This document shows positions 1-5,337 of a DNA stretch of 5,337 nt, piece by piece. Each line of letters opens with the position of its first letter. Position 1 is the first letter of the stretch. Both the position numbers and the translations under genes were made by a program. Source of the DNA: Spirosomataceae bacterium (GTDB taxonomy: Bacteria; Bacteroidota; Bacteroidia; Cytophagales; Spirosomataceae); contig JANQUM010000232.1 in NCBI GenBank assembly GCA_030731175.1, positions 1-5,337 on the forward strand, written 5' to 3'. The notes beneath the pieces are model-generated. The model had not been told where the DNA came from, did not search any database, and saw only the letters and a list, made by a program, of their open reading frames with translations.

Positions 1-462
1 TATGCTGGTTTTAGCGGTGGGGTCTGCATTTAATTCAATAGATTGAATACTCACCGTCACGTCTTCAGCTTGAAAATCGTGTGCAATGCCTTCTCCATTT
101 TTTGATTGCCCCACCATAAACGAGAGATTCAGGGAATGTTTGTCCACATGAGGCACTTTATAGTCGCCGGGTTTATCGGCTTGTACGTTCAGCACGAAGG
201 ACTCCGTAAAAACCGGAAATTGAAGATATACCGCTGGGGCGGGGTTGTCGTTGGCGGAGTTGAGGTACACTGCCTTCACCCTATCGGTTTTATAGGTTTT
301 CTTTTTCTCTACTTCTTGGCCTTCGTAAGTATATCTGACGATGAAGTAGTCTTCACCTGCCAAGGGCATTTCTTTGACAACACTTTTCGTTTCCGAGCTT
401 GACCCGCTGCCACAAGCGATGGTGAATAAGACTAATATGAGGAATAAATAATGAGTTTTCAT
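1..462 (-). CDS. Putative lipoprotein, 3' end beyond window
   Basis: I do not recognise this family. The minus-strand frame opens with ATG at 462-460 and stays free of stops to the left edge, giving 154 visible codons. The first 16 residues (MKTHYLFLILVLFTIA) form a short hydrophobic signal peptide followed by Cys17 and the Gly/Ser-rich start CGSGSSSE, so a lipoprotein is likely; Thr at lipobox -3 is less usual than Leu. The mature part alternates polar and hydrophobic residues (DYFIVRYTYEGQEVE near residues 34-48, later LNVQADKPGDYKV), which suggests a beta-sandwich. No catalytic motif is visible. It starts 9 bp after the stop of the secreted 143-residue gene, so the two are probably co-transcribed. 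No clear Shine-Dalgarno sequence lies in that gap. The short stretch TYEGQE and the DKPGDYKV segment resemble TYGGKE and DKMEGGEYKL in the upstream protein, hinting at distant homology. The plus-strand frame at 106-402 is its shadow. Confidence 0.75.
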   Translation of the reverse strand, partial: MKTHYLFLILVLFTIACGSGSSSETKSVVKEMPLAGEDYFIVRYTYEGQEVEKKKTYKTDRVKAVYLNSANDNPAPAVYLQFPVFTESFVLNVQADKPGDYKVPHVDKHSLNLSFMVGQSKNGEGIAHDFQAEDVTVSIQSIELNADPTAKTSI

Positions 463-471
463 GGGTATAAA

Positions 472-903
472 TTAGAGTGAAAATGGAAATTCGGTTTTGC
501 TGGGCCAGCTTTTGCTGCTTTTTTGTACGCTCGGGTCAGATGACTTGATAAAAAAGATGAGTTTGTATTCTCCACCTTCCATTTTGTCAAAGATGTTCCC
601 GGGAAAGAAAATATTTCCAGGAAAAAATATGTTACCTGGAAACATCGTGGCAGTTTGCGGTTTTGTACGTGCCATTTCTTTGCCGCCGTAGGTTATCAAA
701 GCGTAGTATTCTACTTTGATCTCCTGTTTTTCGCCTTCGGAAACATATCCAATTAATTTACTATCGCCGATACGAGCAAGAAATTCTTTGGGTGCTTCGG
801 CAAGCATGGCTTTTTCCTTGGCGTTGATTTTGGTAGAAACACTTAACTGAGCCACTGCCAACTGGGAAATCATCAATAAAGTGAGGATAAATAGGTTTTT
901 CAT
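472..903 (-). CDS. Small secreted protein with triple FPGNIF repeat
   Basis: The family is not recognised. The 143-residue product starts with a clear signal peptide (MKNLFILTLLMISQLAVAQ, probable cleavage after AVA or AVAQ, no lipobox Cys), so it should be periplasmic or secreted at about 124 residues. The mature chain looks beta-rich (IKVEYYALITYGGKE at residues 62-76; GEYKLIFFI at 111-119). Residues 88-105 are three perfect tandem copies of FPGNIF, just before the DKMEGGEYKL strand. The three copies use different synonymous codons, so the repeat is kept at protein level. No active-site motif is visible. It ends 9 bp before the lipoprotein start and is the first gene of that pair. It is divergent from the sigma factor gene with 113 bp between the two starts, so common control is possible but not shown. 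The ATG at 903-901 fits the signal peptide, and no in-frame alternative is better. Confidence 0.8.
   Translation of the reverse strand: MKNLFILTLLMISQLAVAQLSVSTKINAKEKAMLAEAPKEFLARIGDSKLIGYVSEGEKQEIKVEYYALITYGGKEMARTKPQTATMFPGNIFFPGNIFFPGNIFDKMEGGEYKLIFFIKSSDPSVQKSSKSWPSKTEFPFSL
589..642 (-). repeat. Three tandem 18-bp units encoding FPGNIF
   Basis: The units lie at 625-642, 607-624 and 589-606 in coding order. Each encodes Phe-Pro-Gly-Asn-Ile-Phe with no amino-acid change. Codons in the three units are Pro CCA/CCT/CCC, Gly GGT/GGA/GGG, Asn AAC/AAT/AAC, Ile ATA/ATT/ATC and last Phe TTT/TTC/TTT; only the first Phe (TTT) is constant. All nucleotide differences fall at third codon positions. 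This pattern is seen directly; its cause is inferred. Confidence 0.95.
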
Positions 904-958
904 GGTAGAATTATTTTGAATTGATTTACCACTTAGTACCTATTTGAACTTGAAGGTT

Positions 959-990
959 AACATTTTCAGAAAGATTTTTTCAGAAATGTT
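959..990. repeat. Overlapping direct and inverted repeats, possible operator
   Basis: TTTTCAGAAA occurs at 963-972 and again at 977-986, a 14-bp period. The same stretch is flanked by inverted arms AACATTT (959-965) and AAATGTT (984-990) separated by 18 bp. The block sits directly upstream of the TACTTTTG box and near the middle of the divergent intergenic region, so it is placed where a regulator could act on one or both transcripts. The repeats are seen directly. The binding role is inferred, and the AT-rich context makes short repeats less surprising. Confidence 0.45.
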
Positions 991-998
991 TACTTTTG
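991..998 (+). promoter_or_regulatory. Candidate Bacteroidota -7 promoter box (TACTTTTG)
   Basis: TACTTTTG is an exact match to the Bacteroidota housekeeping sigma consensus TAnnTTTG. It ends 18 bp before the TTG start of the sigma factor gene, implying a very short leader of roughly 10-15 nt. No TTTG or TTG -33 partner is seen at the usual 17-23 bp spacing; the direct repeat occupies that place, as might be expected for activator dependence. A weaker alternative is an ECF-like arrangement with GAACTT at 946-951 and TCAGA at 966-970. No matching box was found on the opposite strand for the divergent secreted-protein gene. Confidence 0.35.
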
Positions 999-1016
999 AT
1001 AAAAAAACCACACTAA

Positions 1017-1562
1017 TTGGAAAGCAACAGAGAAAAACTGAGTAGAGGCGATGAGCGAGAGCAGTTTAAGTTCTACGACGAACACAAAACTGCCTTTTTG
1101 TTCTTTAGCAAGCGTTTTGATTTAAGAAAAGAAGAGGCAATTGATGTGTATCAAGATGCCTGCATGGTGATTTTCGAGAATGCTCAAAACGGCAAACTCG
1201 AACAGGTAAAATGCAATCTTAAAACGTATCTGTTCGGAATAGGGAAAAACCTGATTTATAAGCGGTTTCAAAAAAAAGCGAAAGGCGAAGAAGTGGAACT
1301 TGGGGGTTTTGAACAAGCGACCGTTTTTGACCCTTTTGAGGATGAAAACCAGCAAAATCAGAAAATTGAGCAAATCAGAAATGCTCTGCAGGAAATGGGA
1401 AAAAAGTGCCGGGGCGTTTTGAAAAAGTTTTACTTCGAAGAAAAAAGTTTGGAGGAAATTATGCTTGAAATGAACTATGATAGTAAAAACGTATTAAAAA
1501 GTCAGAAATCACGCTGCCTTAAACAATTGAAAGAACTTTTGGCTGTAAAAAAGCTGACCTGA
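1017..1562 (+). CDS. ECF-type RNA polymerase sigma factor
   Basis: This is a sigma-70 family protein of the extracytoplasmic-function type, with regions 2 and 4 only and 181 residues, a normal length. Region 2 spans roughly residues 17-88: EEAIDVYQDACMVIFEN matches the core-binding region 2.2, and LKTYLFGIGKNLIYKRFQKK matches region 2.4, which reads the -10 element. A linker (about 89-115) leads to region 4 (about 116-175), where SLEEIMLEMNYDSKNVLKSQ is the helix-turn-helix for the -35 element and KSRCLKQLKELL follows, as in many Bacteroidota ECF factors. The start is TTG at 1017-1019: an in-frame TAA lies directly before it, and the first in-frame ATG is residue 50, inside region 2. The RGDEREQFKFY segment shows that the N-terminus is nearly complete. 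The membrane protein gene follows after 9 bp and is the probable partner. Its target genes cannot be read from the window. Confidence 0.92.
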   Translation: MESNREKLSRGDEREQFKFYDEHKTAFLFFSKRFDLRKEEAIDVYQDACMVIFENAQNGKLEQVKCNLKTYLFGIGKNLIYKRFQKKAKGEEVELGGFEQATVFDPFEDENQQNQKIEQIRNALQEMGKKCRGVLKKFYFEEKSLEEIMLEMNYDSKNVLKSQKSRCLKQLKELLAVKKLT

Positions 1563-1571
1563 ATTAGCAAA

Positions 1572-2255
1572 ATGGATAAAGAAGAATTAGTACAAAAGGC
1601 ACTTAAAGATAAGTTGAACCCAGCCGAAAAAGCGGAGTTTGAACTGCTCATGCAAACCGACGAGGAATTTCAAACTACCTATTTTTTCGAGAAAGATGTG
1701 AAAGTAGCCGTTCAGCAGGAAGAACGTAGCAGGCTAAAGTCCAGATTGGTAAATCGTGAAACGAAACCGAAGTTCAAATTTTGGCACTGGGCAGCAGCAG
1801 CCATGGTCTTGTTTTCGGTAAGCTTTGGTGCTTGGAGGTTTTTTCAACCCAGCAGCCAGATTGGATTATTCGCCCAGAATTACGAGAAGTTTCCTAATCT
1901 GGCAGCACCTAATACCCGTGCCGTAGATAACCTTACTACCAAAGAGTCCGCGTATCGGGCATACGACCGCAACGAATACGAAAAAGCCTATGATTTACTC
2001 ACTGAGCTAAATGACCAAACCTCCAATTTCTACGCAGGAATTTGTTTAATAGAAATGGGTAAATTTGAGCAAGCCACTACATATTTTGAAAGCCTTTCGT
2101 TTGCAGATGAATACGAAAACCATCGGATGTGGTATTTATCGCTGCTTTATCTCAAACAAAATGATACCGAAAAAGCGAAACCTATTTTGATTTATTTAGC
2201 TAATAATCAGAATGTTTGGCGGGAAAAGGCGGATCTTCTTCTGAAAAAGATATAA
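1572..2255 (+). CDS. Membrane TPR protein, candidate anti-sigma factor
   Basis: This 227-residue protein has three parts. Residues 1-70 are a charged, helical, presumably cytoplasmic domain; LVQKALKDKLNPAEKAEFELLMQTDEEF resembles the N-terminal pattern of Bacteroidota anti-sigma proteins (short helix, Leu-x-x-x-Glu, FExxLxxD), but there is no zinc-binding HxxxCxxC motif. Residues 71-91 (WHWAAAAMVLFSVSFGAWRFF) form one membrane helix, preceded by Lys/Arg, which places the N-terminus inside. Residues about 123-227 are TPR-like helical pairs, including YDRNEYEKAYDLL, EMGKFEQATTYFESL and KQNDTEKAKPILIYL, predicted periplasmic. It starts 9 bp after the sigma gene, so it is almost certainly co-transcribed and is best read as the sigma regulator or sensor. 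The anti-sigma role is inferred from position and topology. Its last 49 bp overlap, tail to tail, the end of the CHAT gene. It could instead be a TPR adaptor without sigma binding. Confidence 0.82.
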   Translation: MDKEELVQKALKDKLNPAEKAEFELLMQTDEEFQTTYFFEKDVKVAVQQEERSRLKSRLVNRETKPKFKFWHWAAAAMVLFSVSFGAWRFFQPSSQIGLFAQNYEKFPNLAAPNTRAVDNLTTKESAYRAYDRNEYEKAYDLLTELNDQTSNFYAGICLIEMGKFEQATTYFESLSFADEYENHRMWYLSLLYLKQNDTEKAKPILIYLANNQNVWREKADLLLKKI

Positions 2256-4933
2256 ATAAAAGCTAAGGCCAAAAGCCCTAAAAGCCACCACCAATAATCG
2301 TTGGATGTATCTAAAGGACTCGTATCGCCGGTAAGTACAAAGCCAGTCCAAAAATAAGGATGTTGTTTCAGCGGATTGTGCTCAACAAACGCCTTTTTGG
2401 CTTCTTGCAAAGCCAAACCCTTGGGCATTCCTTCGCTTAGATTTTGGTAGAAATAACCCATTATTTCGGCCGTTTCTTCGTCGGGTACTCGCCACAAACT
2501 ATGCACTACCGAACTCGTACCTGCGTATAGCAACGCACGTGAGAGGCTCATTAGACCTTCGCCATTTACGAGTGTTCCCACGCCCGTGTTGCAGGCACTC
2601 AATGTAACCATTTCGGCGGGAATAGTGAGTTGATAAATTTCCGAAAAAGAAAGGCTCTCGTTATTGGCGAAAAGTAAACTGGAGTTCTCATACTCGGCGG
2701 TGTCCATGGTGGCATGCATAGCCAAATGCTGCACTTTATAGTCTAATAAATTATCCAAAAATGCTTGTTTAGTGGCTTTGTTTTTATCGAAAACCTTCCC
2801 TCCCATCGCCTTTTTGAGCGTTTCTACTTCTAAATTAGTATTTTCTAATGCCTGCGAAGCAGTATTATACTCAGGGGCAAAGGCAACTAAGTTTCGCCCC
2901 GCAGCATAATCCTTTCTATCCGTTGCGTTCAGGAAATAGAGCGAAGGTGCGTAGGTTACGTTTTTTTCGATTCCTAAGGGTTTCCCTTCTTCGTTCATCA
3001 GCGATTCAAATGGAATATTCAATAAACTTCCTTCCGAAATAACAGTCAGTTTTTCGATATTTTTGAAATCAAATGGCTGGATGAGTTGCAGGAATAAATC
3101 TTTTGCCGAAACCGTAAAGTTTTTATCAATAGTGGTTAGGTGCTTGTAGTGAACTTGTGTCAAACTATCTACGCCGCCGATGCTTCCAATTTTTTTAATT
3201 TGCAGCCTGTTTTTTGAGATTGCTACCGCAAAAAGCCAATCGGTAGTGGGCAAAAATCGGAGGAGAGCTTCGTCAGTTTTTAACTTTTCTTGAATATTGG
3301 CAATGTCAATTGCTTCAAACTTATTCTCGGTATATCGGCTAACTTGTTGATTAATTTTTTCGTCTATTTCGATCAGTTTTTGCTTCGCCGACTCATCGCT
3401 CATGCCGGCAATTCGCAACTGGTTTTGTTGATCCAAAAGCTTCGGATCAACAGAAATATTTTGACTTTTTTTTGCCAAAAAGCTTTTCCAAAGATGTTGG
3501 GAGGTATTGTTCTCCAAAAGATTCAAATTTTCGCCAATTTGATCTTCGGGCAAATAGGTCATCAATTCCAAAAACTCCTCGCGGTTGGCATTCAAATACT
3601 CAGAAAGATTATCATTAAACGATTCTTTCAAATAGTAGTTCTGAAACATATTTGCCGAAAGCGTAGCCATGTTTAAAGCGACTTTAAAATCTTGCTTTGC
3701 CGCTGGATTTTGCTGAAAATACTTGCGATAAACTTCCGCTGTGGTGTTGATGATAAACATCCAACGGGTACTGTTGGCAAGGTCTAAGTCACTGAGAGTC
3801 AATTCCGCTAAGTCTTTTTTGTCGGGTAATATTTCTTGCCATAATTTTTGGACATTTTCCTTTGCCTCCAATTCTCTATTTCCCTGTTTAGAGATCATCC
3901 AGGCACGGGCCGTTTGAAGCATGAGGTAACTGACATCTTCGGGGTTTGGAGTTACTAGTCGGAGAGATTTTTCGTATGCTTTTTCAGCTTCTTTATAGTT
4001 TTTTGTTTGTAAATAATATGCAGCAAAATTTGAGGCCGATTTCATCTTATCTCGTTGATTTTCAGCCAACTCGTCCATTTTATCAAAGCATTCCAAGGCT
4101 TTGATAAAATATTTATTTTCTAAGTAGGCATAACCGGCGTAGTCGTAGGTATATATCCACCGCAGTTTGTAATTTTGCCTGTTTTTTTCTGAAGCCGCAG
4201 TGAATAGCTGATCCACTTTTTGCAAGTAAAGTACCAAATCTTTTTCCTCAAAATCTTTAGAAAAAGACTTCACGCATCCCAAATAATAGATACTGTACAT
4301 ATCTAATTCTTCCGCGGCGGTTATTTGCTTGGTATTTACCCTTTCGAAGTAACTTTGTGTTTCCGAGCGAACCTTTGAAATGTCTTTGGCATTGCCGTAG
4401 CCCACCAAAGCTCCTAAATAATTATTTGCAATACTGGCAACATGCTCTGGCTTGTCTTTGTGGTGATTCCAGATAAGGTTATACGCCTTTTTGTAGTATT
4501 TCAATGCTTCGGACTCTAAGGAAACCTCATTGTACACATAAGCCAAATCATTGTAGGCCAAGCCCAGGTCAATGGATTCGTTCAGGTTGTTTTCTTCCAA
4601 AACCCGAATCGCCTTTTGGTACGCCTCAATGCTTTCTTCGTACTTTTCTTGATAATCCAGTATGTACCCGTTAAGATAGTCATAAACTCCTATTGACAAA
4701 GGATTTACAAGGTTTTCAAACTGAATCAAAGCCAACAGATTTGCGGCAGAATCCAGCTCATAGGCATCCGCCAAAGCCAGTATGTTGGCTTTGTTACCTA
4801 GTAATAAACTGTCTGCTTTGCTTTGCTGAATTGTATGCGGTGGTAAGCTACCTTTTTCAACCGCATTTTTTGCTGTTTTTTCGCAAGAAAAAAAGAAAAA
4901 AAGCAAGACAATGAAGTAAGGATAAACTTTCAT
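2207..4933 (-). CDS. Exported, membrane-anchored TPR-CHAT protease
   Basis: CHAT domains are caspase-like cysteine proteases (clan CD), often fused to TPRs. This 908-residue protein begins with a short signal peptide and a lipobox-like FFSC (Cys17), then helical TPR repeats to about residue 440; the clearest are near 84-115, 124-155, 260-293 and 298-328. A linker region (about 440-550) leads to the CHAT domain, about 552-870. The likely catalytic His is H740 in HLAMHAT and the Cys is C781 in MVTLSACNTGVG. GEGLMSLSRALLYAGTSSVV, SLWRVPDEET and HPYFWTGFVLTGD are also typical, so the enzyme looks intact. Residues 880-897 form a C-terminal membrane helix followed by RRR. Together these ends put the TPR and CHAT parts in the periplasm, held to the inner membrane. 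The start ATG gives the signal peptide; GGAG lies 14 nt upstream, rather far. It follows the S10 carboxypeptidase gene by 18 bp. The substrate is unknown; the convergent sigma/TPR-membrane pair makes that membrane protein a candidate. Confidence 0.93.
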   Translation of the reverse strand: MKVYPYFIVLLFFFFSCEKTAKNAVEKGSLPPHTIQQSKADSLLLGNKANILALADAYELDSAANLLALIQFENLVNPLSIGVYDYLNGYILDYQEKYEESIEAYQKAIRVLEENNLNESIDLGLAYNDLAYVYNEVSLESEALKYYKKAYNLIWNHHKDKPEHVASIANNYLGALVGYGNAKDISKVRSETQSYFERVNTKQITAAEELDMYSIYYLGCVKSFSKDFEEKDLVLYLQKVDQLFTAASEKNRQNYKLRWIYTYDYAGYAYLENKYFIKALECFDKMDELAENQRDKMKSASNFAAYYLQTKNYKEAEKAYEKSLRLVTPNPEDVSYLMLQTARAWMISKQGNRELEAKENVQKLWQEILPDKKDLAELTLSDLDLANSTRWMFIINTTAEVYRKYFQQNPAAKQDFKVALNMATLSANMFQNYYLKESFNDNLSEYLNANREEFLELMTYLPEDQIGENLNLLENNTSQHLWKSFLAKKSQNISVDPKLLDQQNQLRIAGMSDESAKQKLIEIDEKINQQVSRYTENKFEAIDIANIQEKLKTDEALLRFLPTTDWLFAVAISKNRLQIKKIGSIGGVDSLTQVHYKHLTTIDKNFTVSAKDLFLQLIQPFDFKNIEKLTVISEGSLLNIPFESLMNEEGKPLGIEKNVTYAPSLYFLNATDRKDYAAGRNLVAFAPEYNTASQALENTNLEVETLKKAMGGKVFDKNKATKQAFLDNLLDYKVQHLAMHATMDTAEYENSSLLFANNESLSFSEIYQLTIPAEMVTLSACNTGVGTLVNGEGLMSLSRALLYAGTSSVVHSLWRVPDEETAEIMGYFYQNLSEGMPKGLALQEAKKAFVEHNPLKQHPYFWTGFVLTGDTSPLDTSNDYWWWLLGLLALAFIYIFFRRRSAFSRQTF
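3426..3452 (-). repeat. 9-bp perfect inverted repeat inside CHAT gene
   Basis: Arms TGTTGATCC (3426-3434) and GGATCAACA (3444-3452) are separated by 9 nt and would form a stable hairpin in the CHAT mRNA. It encodes the segment SVDPKLLDQQ around residues 494-503, in the linker between the TPR part and the CHAT domain. No U-tract follows, so it is not a standard terminator. The structure is seen directly; any function is unknown and chance is possible. Confidence 0.6.
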
Positions 4934-4951
4934 TTTATATTCAAATGCTCC

Positions 4952-5337
4952 TTAATACTTCGCCGATTTACCATTCGGAGTTGTTGATAAAATAAACTTC
5001 CGAATGTCATCGTTTGCCGTTTTCAAATCCTCTTTTCGTAAGTACATCATGTGTCCGCTTCGGTAACCTTTGAAGCTCAACCTATCTTTCATTTTACCAC
5101 TTGGGTCAAGCTGCCACATGCTGTATTTTGTGTTGAAATAATTGGTTGCCCCGTCGTAGTATCCCGCCTGATACATCACGTGCATGTACGGGTTTTGAGC
5201 CATGGCTTGCCGCAAATTATCACGGGTATTATTGTTCTCGTTATTCCACGGGCGTACATCCCCAAACATATTGTATTGTAAATCCGTCTTGAAATTCAGA
5301 TTTTCCCGAATGTATTGATTTATTGCCGGCGTAAAAG
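4952..5337 (-). CDS. S10 serine carboxypeptidase, C-terminal part
   Basis: This is the C-terminal end of a peptidase family S10 enzyme (alpha/beta-hydrolase fold, removes C-terminal amino acids from peptides), usually exported in Bacteroidota. The frame is open to the right edge, giving 127 complete residues. It begins upstream of the internal ATG at 5269, reading FTPAINQYIRENLNFKTDLQ from the edge, so that ATG is not the start. Two triad members are visible: Asp in QAGYYDGATNYF (codon 5155-5153) and His in YRSGHMMYLRKEDL (codon 5053-5051). The nucleophile Ser and the signal peptide lie outside the window. VRPWNNENNNTRDNLRQAMAQNPY is a typical stretch before the Asp motif. The TAA stop lies 18 bp before the CHAT start, so the two peptidase genes are probably one transcription unit whose promoter lies beyond the right edge. 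The plus-strand frame at 5051-5281 is a shadow. Confidence 0.9.
   Translation of the reverse strand, partial: FTPAINQYIRENLNFKTDLQYNMFGDVRPWNNENNNTRDNLRQAMAQNPYMHVMYQAGYYDGATNYFNTKYSMWQLDPSGKMKDRLSFKGYRSGHMMYLRKEDLKTANDDIRKFILSTTPNGKSAKY

Noticed and set aside
106..402. Plus-strand open frame of 98 codons
   Set aside because: It lies opposite the lipoprotein, which has a signal peptide and lipobox; the plus-strand product shows no family pattern.
499..521. GC-rich palindrome GCTGGGCCAGC followed by T-rich sequence, terminator-like on the plus strand
   Set aside because: It is inside the coding region of the secreted protein and points against its transcription; no plus-strand transcript is expected to end there.
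497..691. Plus-strand frame in which the FPGNIF repeat reads as an FPGK-type repeat
   Set aside because: Third-position-only variation fits the minus-strand frame, so the plus-strand reading is a shadow.
1122..1373. Minus-strand frame of 83 codons
   Set aside because: It is antisense to regions 2 and 4 of the sigma factor and has no recognisable content.
2256..2290. Possible terminator in the GGCCAAAAGCC stretch after the membrane TPR gene
   Set aside because: The stem is only about 3 bp and no T-run follows, so it is too weak to call.
3290..3676. Plus-strand frame of 128 codons
   Set aside because: It is antisense to the continuous CHAT protein; its apparent hydrophobic stretches come from the complementary strand of acidic and Asn/Gln-rich codons.
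1017..4933. A genuine type III-E CRISPR (Craspase) locus
   Set aside because: No CRISPR repeats, gRAMP effector or adaptation genes are present in the window, and the CHAT protein is exported; only the regulatory logic is comparable.

Overview
The window looks like chromosomal DNA of a Bacteroidota bacterium, most likely a Cytophagales-like lineage. Supporting signs are the moderately AT-rich sequence, weak or absent Shine-Dalgarno sites, a TAnnTTTG-type promoter box, many short lipoprotein signal peptides, the Bacteroidota style of ECF sigma factor, and an S10 carboxypeptidase of a type common in that phylum. The genus is not resolved.

Layout, left to right. (1) Positions 1-903, minus strand: a two-gene unit made of a small secreted protein of 143 residues carrying a perfect triple FPGNIF repeat, then a lipoprotein that runs off the left edge. 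Neither has a recognised function. They share a weak local resemblance and may be distant relatives. (2) Positions 904-1016: a short divergent promoter region with a 10-bp direct repeat, an overlapping 7-bp inverted repeat and a TACTTTTG box. (3) Positions 1017-2255, plus strand: an ECF-type sigma factor with a TTG start, then a single-pass membrane protein with an anti-sigma-like cytoplasmic N-terminus and a periplasmic TPR-like C-terminus. (4) Positions 2207-5337, minus strand: a large exported TPR-CHAT protein (caspase-like cysteine protease fold, catalytic His and Cys both present), preceded 18 bp upstream by the C-terminal end of a secreted S10 serine carboxypeptidase that runs off the right edge. 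The CHAT gene converges on the membrane-protein gene and their 3' ends overlap by 49 bp.

Working hypothesis: sigma factor, membrane TPR/anti-sigma-like protein and membrane-anchored TPR-CHAT protease form a signalling unit in which the CHAT protease could cleave the periplasmic part of the membrane protein and release the sigma factor. This would parallel, in an envelope setting, the type III-E CRISPR pathway in which the TPR-CHAT protease Csx29 cleaves Csx30, a protein that binds a sigma factor. The sequence shows the domains, catalytic residues, topology signals and adjacency; the cleavage relationship is inference. No CRISPR array, RNA gene, insertion sequence or phage gene was seen, and there is no gene-free stretch over 300 bases.
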